Positions 1-6,481 of a stretch of DNA of 8,638 nt are shown here, piece by piece. The first letter of the stretch is position 1; each line of letters starts with the position of its first letter. Below the pieces are notes generated by a model, which saw only the letters and a program-made list of their open reading frames with translations, was not told where the DNA came from and made no database searches. Both the position numbers and the translations under genes were made by a program. Source of the stretch: Clostridia bacterium (GTDB taxonomy: Bacteria > Bacillota > Clostridia > Oscillospirales > CAG-272); the NCBI GenBank assembly GCA_017408535.1, contig JAFQUL010000243.1:1-8638 (forward strand). The letters run 5' to 3'.

Positions 1-1
1 A

Positions 2-991
2 AAGGATATTCCTACCGGTATCAGAGCGGCTCAGAAAAAGATCGACGGTTCTATGTCAATGCTGGTAATGACATCAGAGGGAATATATGCCGCAAGAGAT
101 CTTTACGGCAGGACTCCTCTTATGATCGGCAAAAAAGACGGTGCTTTTTGTGCATCCTTTGAATCGTTTGCGTTTATCAACCTCGGATATGTTGATCACA
201 AGGAGCTTGGCCCCGGCGAGATAGTTTATATCACCCCTGACGGGTGTGTTGATATAATGCCCCCTGAGAAGAAGAAAAAGGTATGTGCCTTTCTTTGGGT
301 ATATTTCGGTTATCCCGCATCCTGTTATGAGGGTGTAAACGTAGAGGATATGCGTTACAGATGCGGTGCCGCAATGGCAAGGGCGGATAAAGAACGTACA
401 GACAGTATATCAGGTGTTCCCGACTCGGGTATAGCCCACGCTATCGGTTATGCGGCAGAGAGCGGAGTTCCCTATTCCCGTCCTCTTGTCAAATACACAC
501 CCACCTGGCCCAGATCCTTTATGCCTCCCAAGCAGAGCAGCCGTGAGCTTATTGCCAAGATGAAGATAATTCCTATAGTTGACCTGATAAGGGATAAACG
601 CCTTATGCTTATAGATGATTCCATAGTAAGGGGAACCCAGATGCGTGAGACAGCGGAGATCCTTTATGCAGAGGGCGCAAAGGAAGTACACGTCCGTCCC
701 GCCTGTCCCCCCCTTCTTTACGGCTGTAAGTATCTTAATTTCTCCCGTTCTACCTCTGATATGGATCTTATTGCCCGCAGAGTTATTGCGGAGAGAGAAG
801 TTGAGATCACCGATGAAATACTCGCAGAGTACGCTGATCCAGATTCAGAGCGTTATAAGGCAATGGTCGAGGAGATAGGCAAGCGCCTTCACTTCACTTC
901 TCTCGTTTATAACAGACTTGACGATATGCTTGACTCTGTCGGCATTGATAAGGAGTGCCTCTGCACCTACTGCTGGAACGGAAAAGAATAA
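2..991 (+). CDS. purF: Amidophosphoribosyltransferase (PurF-type), 5' truncated by window edge
   Basis: This enzyme transfers glutamine-derived ammonia to PRPP to make phosphoribosylamine, the first step of purine synthesis, in the cytoplasm. The frame is open from base 2 to a tandem TAA TAA, giving 329 visible residues; the catalytic N-terminal Cys of the glutamine amidotransferase domain lies upstream of the window. Visible parts are the end of that domain (AARDLYGRTPL, about 66-127; ELGPGEIVYI, about 203-232) and the phosphoribosyltransferase domain with GVPDSGIAHA (about 413-442) and the PRPP loop LMLIDDSIVRGTQ (602-640). Cysteines at 284-286 (VCAF), 725-727 (YGCKY), 962-964 and 971-973 (CTYC) sit where the four [4Fe-4S] ligands of the Bacillus subtilis enzyme would fall. 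The stretch after CPP reads CKYLNFSRS where classical PurF has CFYGID, so this is a divergent clostridial-type subfamily and may be a second copy. Family assignment is very secure; the exact paralogue is less so. Confidence 0.95.
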   Translation, partial: KDIPTGIRAAQKKIDGSMSMLVMTSEGIYAARDLYGRTPLMIGKKDGAFCASFESFAFINLGYVDHKELGPGEIVYITPDGCVDIMPPEKKKKVCAFLWVYFGYPASCYEGVNVEDMRYRCGAAMARADKERTDSISGVPDSGIAHAIGYAAESGVPYSRPLVKYTPTWPRSFMPPKQSSRELIAKMKIIPIVDLIRDKRLMLIDDSIVRGTQMRETAEILYAEGAKEVHVRPACPPLLYGCKYLNFSRSTSDMDLIARRVIAEREVEITDEILAEYADPDSERYKAMVEEIGKRLHFTSLVYNRLDDMLDSVGIDKECLCTYCWNGKE

Positions 992-1000
992 TAAAAACAA

Positions 1001-1032
1001 AAAACGGATACCCGTCGGGTATCCGTTTTTTT
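1001..1032. terminator. Bidirectional intrinsic terminator between purF and the converging small membrane protein gene
   Basis: A perfect 13-bp inverted repeat (AAAACGGATACCC at 1001-1013, loop GTC, mirror arm 1017-1029) is followed by a T run to 1032 on the plus strand. The arm is preceded by an A-rich run, which becomes a U tract on the minus strand. It sits 9 bases after the purF stop and 11 bases beyond the stop of the minus-strand gene, so it can terminate both converging transcripts. Confidence 0.93.
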
Positions 1033-1043
1033 GATGATATCGA

Positions 1044-1280
1044 TTATTTAAGTATGTTGAGGAAGTAGAGAACCTCAAGCACGATGCCGACCAGCACGTA
1101 AAGGTCGATAAGAGAGCCGACAAGCGCAAAGATGATGCCGATAATGGGGAAGCCTGCAAGTACACCGATAAGCACACCTGCAACAATACCGACAACAAGG
1201 TAGATAACGATGTAGATTATGAGAGAAACGATATCCTTTGCCTTAAAGGAAAGGGGAAATAGTTTTTTGAGAACGTCCAT
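1044..1280 (-). CDS. Small two-helix membrane protein, 78 aa, function unknown
   Basis: A complete short ORF with a good Shine-Dalgarno (AAAGGAG at 1287-1293 on the minus strand, 6 bases before ATG). The N-terminus is basic and amphipathic (MDVLKKLFPLSFKAKD). Two hydrophobic, glycine-rich segments follow: about residues 18-42 (including GIVAGVLIGVLAG) and about 45-72 (including FALVGSLIDLYVLVG). No signal-peptidase site or catalytic motif is visible. Its start is 41 bases after the PHP gene stop on the same strand, so it could be co-transcribed; the AT-rich gap also leaves room for its own promoter but no good -35/-10 pair is evident. Its transcript would end at the shared hairpin near purF. 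Similar small hydrophobic proteins are, from memory, common in Clostridia, but no function is known to me. Confidence 0.8.
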   Translation of the reverse strand: MDVLKKLFPLSFKAKDIVSLIIYIVIYLVVGIVAGVLIGVLAGFPIIGIIFALVGSLIDLYVLVGIVLEVLYFLNILK

Positions 1281-1321
1281 AACGATCTCCTTTCTTTATT
1301 ATTCATTATTAATAATAAATA

Positions 1322-2236
1322 TTAATTCAAAAAGATTGGGTTAGTCCAGGCCATTTTTCCGGCCTTGTCAACGACAGAAATACGAACGTAGGGGTAGCTA
1401 CCGCCTATTTTGAAATCGGCACGTGTTATATCTTCACCTTGAGATCTTACGATCCTTGTAGGATGCTTTGCGCAGTGGAGACGTATTGAGGATACGTTCG
1501 AGCACTCTACAGTAACACTGTCGCCATCAAGATAAAAATCGTATATCTCGGGACCGCAGGATGAGTAAAATTTGCCGCTTTCAAGGGAGTTCAAAATATC
1601 TTTTACGTTATTTTCGGCATTTACCATGACCCAGCCGATACAGTGCTGGTTCATCATATGACCGTCATCGACAGCAACACCGAATAACTTTTTACCCTGA
1701 CCTAACAGCTCATCCCAATAGATCGCGTCTTTATCCATATCGTTTTCAATATGAGAGCCGCTGTTGTATATCTCATAGGCAAAATATCCCACAAAATTTT
1801 CAAAAGAACGGGCCGGAGTTCCGCTCCACTCAGGATGGCAATAGAAGATGAGCTGATTATTCCTGCGAAACTCATCAAGAAACTTCTGGTGCTCTTCTTG
1901 AGTTTTCGTCTGTTGACATATTATTTGATCCTGCTCGTAGGGATTTCCGTTTTCCTTTTCCTGCCCCAGACAAACGGTATGAAACTCTTCGCATCCTACA
2001 CCGTTATCAACACCAAATTCAAACCCCGGGATAATAGTAACAGGGACATTCGTGGAATAGTTCTTGTAATTATATATATTATGGTCGGTTATCGCAAGAA
2101 AATCATAACCGTGATCATAGTGATACTCGATTACCTTATCAGGACTTCCACATCCGTCAGAACGGGTAGTGTGGCAATGAAGAGCACCTTTAAGCATTTT
2201 TTTACAGGGCTCAAAGGCTTGATGACGTATTATCAC
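1322..2236 (-). CDS. PHP-domain metal-dependent hydrolase (CehA/McbA-like)
   Basis: A 304-residue protein of the PHP superfamily, hydrolases and phosphoesterases that bind two or three metal ions through His/Asp/Glu. Motifs appear in canonical order: HCH at 20-22 within KGALHCHTTRSDG, D51-H52 in AITDHN, E73 in PGFEF, H86 in FHTVCLG, H134 in YCHPEWS, and D190/D191 with H193 in AVDDGHM. The full metal-binding set is therefore present and the protein should be active. Residues about 225-304 form a beta-rich tail (YSSCGPEIYDFYLDGD onward), common in the CehA/McbA branch. There is no signal peptide, so it is probably cytoplasmic. The start is GTG, fixed by a GGAGGA ribosome site 6 bases upstream. 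It follows the MATE gene by about 100 bases on the same strand and appears to have its own promoter. The substrate cannot be read from sequence; a phosphodiester, phosphomonoester or ester are all possible. Confidence 0.9.
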   Translation of the reverse strand: MIIRHQAFEPCKKMLKGALHCHTTRSDGCGSPDKVIEYHYDHGYDFLAITDHNIYNYKNYSTNVPVTIIPGFEFGVDNGVGCEEFHTVCLGQEKENGNPYEQDQIICQQTKTQEEHQKFLDEFRRNNQLIFYCHPEWSGTPARSFENFVGYFAYEIYNSGSHIENDMDKDAIYWDELLGQGKKLFGVAVDDGHMMNQHCIGWVMVNAENNVKDILNSLESGKFYSSCGPEIYDFYLDGDSVTVECSNVSSIRLHCAKHPTRIVRSQGEDITRADFKIGGSYPYVRISVVDKAGKMAWTNPIFLN

Positions 2237-2242
2237 GTTATA

Positions 2243-2248
2243 TCCTCC
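2243..2248 (-). promoter_or_regulatory. Ribosome binding site deciding the GTG start of the PHP gene
   Basis: GGAGGA on the minus strand, 6 bases before the GTG codon at 2234-2236. No ATG or TTG alternative lies at a comparable distance, so the GTG start is well supported. Confidence 0.8.
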
Positions 2249-2271
2249 AATATTCAGATCATACTGTTAAC

Positions 2272-2300
2272 ATTATATATGTAATTTTATAGTAATGCAA
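2272..2300 (-). promoter_or_regulatory. Probable sigma-A promoter of the PHP gene
   Basis: On the minus strand TTGCAT (2295-2300) and a perfect TATAAT (2272-2277) are separated by 17 bases. The -35 matches the consensus only at TTG. Transcription would begin near 2265, leaving a leader of about 30 bases before the GTG start. The setting, downstream of the MATE stop and a weak hairpin, fits an independent transcription unit. Confidence 0.55.
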
Positions 2301-2312
2301 GTGTATTTTTGT

Positions 2313-2339
2313 AAAATAACCGATTATCTCGGGGATTTT
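2313..2339 (-). terminator. Possible weak hairpin terminator after the MATE transporter gene
   Basis: Read on the minus strand, arms AAAATCCCCGA and TCGGTTATTTT flank the loop GATAA. Four inner and five outer base pairs are separated by a 2x2 CC/TT internal loop. The structure begins inside the MATE stop codon and the right arm supplies a short U-rich tail. It is imperfect and may be leaky. Confidence 0.35.
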
Positions 2340-3708
2340 ACATTTTTTCTGCCAATGTCTTTTTCTTTTGCCATATTCCAGAGAGGAAATATATAAGACT
2401 GGGAACAGCAAAGCCGTAGGGAGCGAGACCGTATCCCAGGACAAAGCCGAAAAACCCCATATCGAGAGCAATTCCGAAAAGCCAGCTTAGTCCTATTCTC
2501 AACGCCACACCGTCAAGAATAGCGAGGACCATACTGAGCTTGGCATTTCCTATTCCCTGAATAAAAGCACCGCTGCCGCGCATTATTGCAAGTGCGGGGA
2601 ACATCCAGAGTATTGCCTTGATAAAGGTACCGGACATACCGTGAACCAGAGGATCGTCTGAAAACAGCATAAACATCTGCTTGCCGAGAAGTATGTACAG
2701 AATGATGAAAAATACCGTAAACCCGAGGGAAAGCATCCAGGCCTTGTATACCACCTGTTTTGCACGTTCCTTGTTGCCGGCACCGATATTCTGGCTTATC
2801 ATCGGCATAGCCGCATGCTGTATACCCTGGGATATCTTGTTTATAATATCGTCGATACGTACTCCGACACCAAAGGTTGCCGATGCAACCACACCTACGT
2901 CGTTGATAAGCGAATTGACGTAGAGCATAGACAGATTGATACATCCCGACTGTATCGCCATAGGAGTACCCAGTGCGGCTATCATACCGAGATACTTTCC
3001 GTTTATTCTGAAGCTTTCCTTTTTGAAATCGAATCCAAACTCACTTTTTTTCTTGTACAGAAAGCAAATAGAAAAGATAAATGAGACCGCCTGTCCGATA
3101 ATGGTAGCCCACGCAGCACCGGCGACTCCCCAGCCGAAGAGACCGGTAAAGAGAAGATCAAGCACAAGATTGGTGGCCGAAGCAATACCGATAAACAAAA
3201 ATGGGCGTTTTGCATCTCCCATTCCTCTGAGCACTGCCGACACAAGGTTATATCCCGCAGTAAATATCAGCCCGCCGCTGCAGATCACCAGATAGTCCAT
3301 AGACATGGAGTAGGACTCATCAGGTATCTTCATAAGGTCGAGTATCGTTCCGCGGAAAACAAGAAACAGAGCGGAAAGTATAAGGGAAAGAATAACCACC
3401 GAAAGGAACAGTGTTCCAATGATGTCGTTCATTTCCTTTTTCTTTTTTGCTCCCAGCGCCTGAGAGAGCAGAACTTGTCCGGCATTGGAAAAGCCGAGAC
3501 ATACCATAGTTGCAAAGTTTACTATCTGGCTGCTCTGTGAAACTGCAGACAGACCTGCCGTACCGACAAAGTGTCCGACTATTACCATATCAATGGTACT
3601 GTACAGTACCTGGAGTGCATTTGAGGCCATAAAGGGAAGTGCAAACAAGATCAGTTGCCGGGCAATATTGCCGTGGGTAAAATCCTTAGATAAGCTGCTA
3701 TTTGACAA
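2338..3708 (-). CDS. MATE-family multidrug/sodium antiporter
   Basis: A polytopic inner-membrane exporter that couples Na+ or H+ influx to efflux of drugs or metabolites. At 456 residues it matches the family's usual length of about 450 with 12 helices. Family features: NIARQLILFALPFMASNAL at the first helix, YSTIDMVIVGHFVG (36-49, with the helix-1 Asp), AVLRGMGDAKRPF (158-170), a hydrophilic central linker around 219-237, and MISQNIGAGNKERAK (303-317) opening the second half, a repeat of the first-half GQVLLSQALGAKKK. The start is placed at TTG 3706-3708 because AAGGAAGGA (3718-3726) lies 9 bases upstream and the promoter puts the transcription start near 3739. A longer frame starting at TTG 3729 adds seven residues but would leave only about 10 leader bases and no ribosome site. 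The gene is the first of the minus-strand block and is divergent from the PLP enzyme. The substrate is unknown; DinF/NorM-like branches cannot be separated by eye. Confidence 0.93.
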   Translation of the reverse strand: MSNSSLSKDFTHGNIARQLILFALPFMASNALQVLYSTIDMVIVGHFVGTAGLSAVSQSSQIVNFATMVCLGFSNAGQVLLSQALGAKKKKEMNDIIGTLFLSVVILSLILSALFLVFRGTILDLMKIPDESYSMSMDYLVICSGGLIFTAGYNLVSAVLRGMGDAKRPFLFIGIASATNLVLDLLFTGLFGWGVAGAAWATIIGQAVSFIFSICFLYKKKSEFGFDFKKESFRINGKYLGMIAALGTPMAIQSGCINLSMLYVNSLINDVGVVASATFGVGVRIDDIINKISQGIQHAAMPMISQNIGAGNKERAKQVVYKAWMLSLGFTVFFIILYILLGKQMFMLFSDDPLVHGMSGTFIKAILWMFPALAIMRGSGAFIQGIGNAKLSMVLAILDGVALRIGLSWLFGIALDMGFFGFVLGYGLAPYGFAVPSLIYFLSGIWQKKKTLAEKM

Positions 3709-3717
3709 AACGGTATA

Positions 3718-3726
3718 TCCTTCCTT
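3718..3726 (-). promoter_or_regulatory. Ribosome binding site deciding the TTG start of the MATE gene
   Basis: AAGGAAGGA on the minus strand, 9 bases before TTG 3706-3708. This site lies inside the longer frame that begins at 3729, which argues against that upstream start. Confidence 0.7.
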
Positions 3727-3745
3727 CAAAGTGGGTTACTTCTAT

Positions 3746-3774
3746 ATTATACCACCGTATACCGGCTTTGTCAA
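3746..3774 (-). promoter_or_regulatory. Full-consensus sigma-A promoter of the MATE gene
   Basis: On the minus strand TTGACA (3769-3774) and TATAAT (3746-3751) are separated by exactly 17 bases, a 12/12 match. The spacer contains GGTATA twice at a 10-base step, the second copy running into the -10. Transcription should start near 3739. So strong a core promoter on a drug-efflux gene would normally need a repressor or be expressed constitutively. Confidence 0.9.
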
Positions 3775-3846
3775 AGTGAAAGCATCTTGCAGAGGAGGTA
3801 AAAACGGTACATAAAAACGTAATAAAAGGCGGCAGTGCTTTTACGC

Positions 3847-3886
3847 TTGCTTTTTGCTGTGCTGTGGATTATAATTGTTATATAAT
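3847..3886 (+). promoter_or_regulatory. Promoter region of the PLP enzyme gene, with two TATAAT boxes
   Basis: TTGCTT (3847-3852) is followed after 17 bases by TATAAT (3870-3875). A second TATAAT lies at 3881-3886, 11 bases further, with only a weak GTGCTG (3859-3864) at 16-base spacing. Either or both could drive the PLP enzyme/SDR/GNAT cluster, giving a leader of about 15-30 bases. Confidence 0.6.
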
Positions 3887-3909
3887 ACGATCAAAGATGG
3901 GGTACAGCT

Positions 3910-5112
3910 ATGAAATACGATTTTACTACCGTTATGGAAAGAAAAGGGATGGATGCACTCGCCCTGGATGCACTTGGCTCGGGATGGGCACCGGGTAAGC
4001 CTAAGGACGGCTTTGACGTGATCCCTATGTGGGTAGCGGATATGAATTTTCCCACTGTTCCTACTGTATGTGAGGCAATAATAAAGAGAGCCTCTCATCC
4101 TGCCTTTGGTTACTTTGACCCGAGTGAGGAATACTACGAAAGTATTATCCGCTGGCATAGGGACAGAAACGGAGTAAGCGGACTTCTTCCCGAGCACATA
4201 GGCTATGACAACAGCGTTCTCGGTGGACTTATGTCAGCTATAGGTACCTTTTGTTCACGGGGAGACAATGTTATCCTTAACAGCCCTACCTATATGGGCT
4301 TTACCGGTTCTCTCAAAAACGGAGGGTACAACATTGTAGACAGTCCTCTTTACCTTGATAGCGACGGTGTGTGGCGGATGGATTTTGAGGATATGGAGAA
4401 AAAGATAGAAGAAAACAATATCCATGCGGCGGTTTTTTGTTCTCCTCACAATCCTACCGGCAGAGTGTGGAAAAAATGGGAAATAGAAAAGGCTATGGAT
4501 ATATACCGCCGTCACGATGTTTACGTTGTGTCTGACGAGATATGGTCGGATATACTTCTTGGAGGACACCGTCACACTCCCACTCAATCGGTATCAGAGG
4601 ATGCAAAAAACAGGACGGTAGCTCTTTACGCTCCGTCAAAGACATTCAATTTAGCGGGACTTGTTGCGTCATATAACATAATATATAATAAACGTCTGCG
4701 GGACAGAGTCAGAAAGGAAGCCTCGCTTTCTCACTACAATTCAATGAACGTTCTTTCAATGTACGCACTGATAGGTGCATACGGAGAGGAAGGAAGAGAA
4801 TGGGTAGACGAGCTGTGTGAGACTCTCACCGGAAATATAAAATACGCCTATGGCTTTATCAGAGAAAAATTCCCGCTGCTGGGAGTATCTGAGCCTGAGG
4901 GAACTTATATGCTGTTTGTTGACTGCAAAAGATGGCTTGAAGAAAAAAATATGACTCTCGATGAGCTGCTTGTGCGCGGCTGGGATGTGGGAGTTGCCTG
5001 GCAGGACGGTCGTCAGCACGGAGGGGACAGGCATATTCGCCTCAATCTTGCACTTCCTCTGTCAAGAGTCAAAGAAGCTTTTCTACGGCTCCAAAAATAC
5101 GTTTTTATTTAA
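3910..5112 (+). CDS. MalY/PatB-family PLP-dependent C-S lyase/aminotransferase
   Basis: A 400-residue fold-type I PLP enzyme. MalY/PatB members cleave cystathionine or related thioethers to pyruvate, ammonia and a thiol; some act as aminotransferases. The family signature is clear: IPMWVADMNFPT near the N-terminus (38-49), FGYFDPSEEYYESIIRWH (66-83), NSPTYMGF with Y128, CSPHNPTGRVW (N181), VVSDEIWSD (D209 contacting the pyridine nitrogen), the Schiff-base lysine K244 in APSKTFNLAGL, and the carboxylate-binding R377 in RHIRLNLALP. All core catalytic residues are present and the length is normal (about 390-400). It is cytoplasmic, with no signal peptide. The ribosome site before the ATG is only moderate (GATGGGG). 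It heads the cluster with an SDR 10 bases downstream and is divergent from the MATE exporter. The GGL after DNSV, where many relatives read TPGVV, is a small deviation near the cofactor site. Substrate not predictable. Confidence 0.92.
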   Translation: MKYDFTTVMERKGMDALALDALGSGWAPGKPKDGFDVIPMWVADMNFPTVPTVCEAIIKRASHPAFGYFDPSEEYYESIIRWHRDRNGVSGLLPEHIGYDNSVLGGLMSAIGTFCSRGDNVILNSPTYMGFTGSLKNGGYNIVDSPLYLDSDGVWRMDFEDMEKKIEENNIHAAVFCSPHNPTGRVWKKWEIEKAMDIYRRHDVYVVSDEIWSDILLGGHRHTPTQSVSEDAKNRTVALYAPSKTFNLAGLVASYNIIYNKRLRDRVRKEASLSHYNSMNVLSMYALIGAYGEEGREWVDELCETLTGNIKYAYGFIREKFPLLGVSEPEGTYMLFVDCKRWLEEKNMTLDELLVRGWDVGVAWQDGRQHGGDRHIRLNLALPLSRVKEAFLRLQKYVFI

Positions 5113-5122
5113 TGGACTAAAA

Positions 5123-5911
5123 ATGAAATACGTTCTTATAACAGGCGCCCTCGGCGGAATGGGACTCAGTACCGCAAGACGGCTGAGAGACAGGGGTTAC
5201 TCGGTCATCGCCCTTGACAAACATGTAGGTGATGAAGAGGGCATTACCTTTATTGAATGCGACGTTACAGATGAAAACAGTGTCAGAACTGCCTATGACA
5301 AGGTGATATCTATTACCGATCGGCTGTATGCTGTCATTCATTTTGCAGGTATATATATGCTTGATTCTCTCGTTGAAATGGAGAGGGAAGAGTTCGAAAA
5401 GATATTCAGGGTTAATCTTTTCGGTGCATATCTTATAAACAAAGTGTTTATGCCCTGTCTTACAGCCGGCAGTCGGATAATAATAACCACAAGTGAGCTT
5501 GCACCCCTTGATCCGTTGCCGTTTACCGGTATTTACGGAATAACCAAAAGTGCTCTTGATAAGTATGCATATTCTCTCAGGATGGAGCTTCAGCTTTTGG
5601 ATATATCTGTCTCTGTGCTTCGGGCAGGAGCGGTAGACACCGGAATGCTTGGTGTATCTACTGATGCTCTTGATGAATTCTGCGAAAAAACAGAGCTTTA
5701 TTCCTGTAACGCAGAGAGATTCAAGAGAATAGTCGACGGGGTTGAGGCACGTAGGATCTCCCCGCAAAAAATCGCAAAAAAGGCAGAGAAAATACTTATA
5801 AAGAAAAAACCAGCATTTGCATATTCTATAAACCGCAATCCTCTTTTGCTTATTCTTTCGGTATTGCCGAAAAGACTTCAGCTTTTTGTTATAAAACAGA
5901 TACTGAAATAA
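5123..5911 (+). CDS. Short-chain dehydrogenase/reductase (classical SDR)
   Basis: A 262-residue NAD(P)-dependent oxidoreductase with a Rossmann fold. Motifs in order: TGALGGMG (7-14, nucleotide-binding glycines), D32 at the end of strand 2 (favours NAD over NADP), CDVTD (46-50), HFAG (73-76, where most have NNAG), N98 in RVNLFG, S124, and the catalytic YGITK pair Y138/K142, then LRAGAVDTGM (166-175). The catalytic Asn-Ser-Tyr-Lys set is complete. The C-terminus (about 230-262) is basic and hydrophobic (PLLLILSVLPKRLQLFVIK) and may contact the membrane or a lipid-like substrate. ATG 5123 is chosen because MKYVLITG begins exactly at the fold. The frame is open further upstream but there overlaps the PLP enzyme. 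No proper ribosome site is visible; the gap is 10 bases, so translation is probably coupled to the PLP enzyme. Substrate unknown. Confidence 0.93.
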   Translation: MKYVLITGALGGMGLSTARRLRDRGYSVIALDKHVGDEEGITFIECDVTDENSVRTAYDKVISITDRLYAVIHFAGIYMLDSLVEMEREEFEKIFRVNLFGAYLINKVFMPCLTAGSRIIITTSELAPLDPLPFTGIYGITKSALDKYAYSLRMELQLLDISVSVLRAGAVDTGMLGVSTDALDEFCEKTELYSCNAERFKRIVDGVEARRISPQKIAKKAEKILIKKKPAFAYSINRNPLLLILSVLPKRLQLFVIKQILK

Positions 5912-5959
5912 GCATGCCTAATAAATCAAATATTTAAGGATTACTAAAAAAGGAGTTTT

Positions 5960-6445
5960 ATGGAACTGTTTAAGGCAACTGCCGCAGATATCACAGCTGT
6001 TGCGGCAATATACGGTGCGGTAAAAAAGGGTCAGTACTGTGTCTGGGATGAGGAATACCCCACGGAGAAGCACGCCGCCGAGGATCAGGCGGCCGGATGT
6101 CTGTACGTACTGAAGCTGAACGGGGAGATTATAGGCTGTGTTTCGGTTGAACCGATAGCCGAGGACGACGACCTTCCCTTCTGGCGTATAAACGACGGTA
6201 CCCACAGGGAGATATCGCGGATAGCGATATCTCCCGGATATCAGGGAAACGGTTATGCCGGTAAGATGGTAGAAATGCTCATAAATCGTCTTGCAGGAGA
6301 AGGGGTGTCATCCATACATCTGCTCGCGGCAAAGTCAAACTGTCCGGCGGTAAGCATTTACCGCAGTCTCGGCTTTGATTTTATCGGTGAATGCCACAGA
6401 TACGGACATGATTATTTCGTGTGTGAAAAAGTACTTAATGTGTAA
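5960..6445 (+). CDS. GNAT-family N-acetyltransferase
   Basis: A 161-residue acetyl-CoA-dependent N-acetyltransferase. Motif A, which binds the CoA pyrophosphate, reads ISRIAISPGYQGNGYAGKMV with the Q95-G-N-G-Y-A100 loop. Motif B is seen at AVSIYRSLGFDFIGE with Tyr134, the usual general acid. LNGEIIGCVSVEP (53-65) is the preceding beta hairpin, and VWDEEYPT (28-35) is typical of a clostridial RimI-like subgroup. Length and domain are complete. AGGAG at 5951-5955 precedes the ATG by a rather tight 4 bases. The gene lies 48 bases after the SDR on the same strand with no promoter or terminator seen between, so it is probably the third gene of that operon. A perfect 12-bp inverted repeat (6207-6235) lies within motif A. 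The acceptor (protein, small amine or amino acid) cannot be told. Confidence 0.92.
   Translation: MELFKATAADITAVAAIYGAVKKGQYCVWDEEYPTEKHAAEDQAAGCLYVLKLNGEIIGCVSVEPIAEDDDLPFWRINDGTHREISRIAISPGYQGNGYAGKMVEMLINRLAGEGVSSIHLLAAKSNCPAVSIYRSLGFDFIGECHRYGHDYFVCEKVLNV
6207..6235 (+). repeat. Perfect 12-bp stem-loop inside the GNAT coding sequence
   Basis: Arms GGGAGATATCGC (6207-6218) and GCGATATCTCCC (6224-6235) flank the loop GGATA. They encode residues 83-92 (REISRIAISP) at the acetyl-CoA motif. No T run follows, so it is not a standard terminator. Confidence 0.9.
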
Positions 6446-6481
6446 AAAACACATAAATATGAGTATATTTCTCATTTACAC
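6440..6481. repeat. Nested inverted repeats overlapping the glycosidase promoter -35
   Basis: An outer pair GTGTAAA (6440-6446) and TTTACAC (6475-6481) encloses an inner pair ATGAG (6459-6463) and CTCAT (6471-6475). ATGTGT/ACACAT (6438-6443, 6449-6454) can also form its own small hairpin, competing for the same left arm. The right arms cover the -35 TTTACA, so a repressor or activator site is possible. The left arm includes the GNAT stop codon. Confidence 0.5.

Noticed and set aside
1751..2284. 177-residue plus-strand ORF over the PHP gene with hydrophobic stretches
   Set aside because: It is the complement of a strongly supported PHP domain; hydrophobic runs arise from reading the antisense strand.
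3709..3729. Longer MATE start at TTG 3729
   Set aside because: It would swallow the good ribosome site (3718-3726) and leave only about 10 bases after the predicted transcription start, without a ribosome site of its own.
3791..3799. Strong Shine-Dalgarno-like AGAGGAGGT on the plus strand
   Set aside because: No ATG, GTG or TTG occurs at 5-10 bases downstream and no ORF follows, so it has no gene to serve.
3822..3842. TAAAAGGC...GCTTTTA as a possible hairpin terminator between the divergent genes
   Set aside because: Only six outer pairs match, with mismatches at the centre and no T run; neither gene ends here, so a terminator has no role.
5112..5120. Two-codon ORF ATG GAC TAA overlapping the PLP enzyme stop
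   Set aside because: It could act in termination-reinitiation, but a TAATG overlap this short is common by chance and nothing else supports it.
4961..5122. N-terminal extension of 54 residues on the SDR
   Set aside because: It lies inside the PLP enzyme gene in another frame, has no SDR features, and the fold begins exactly at ATG 5123.
5117..5767. 216-residue antisense ORF across the SDR gene
   Set aside because: No recognisable domain; the sense frame carries every SDR motif.
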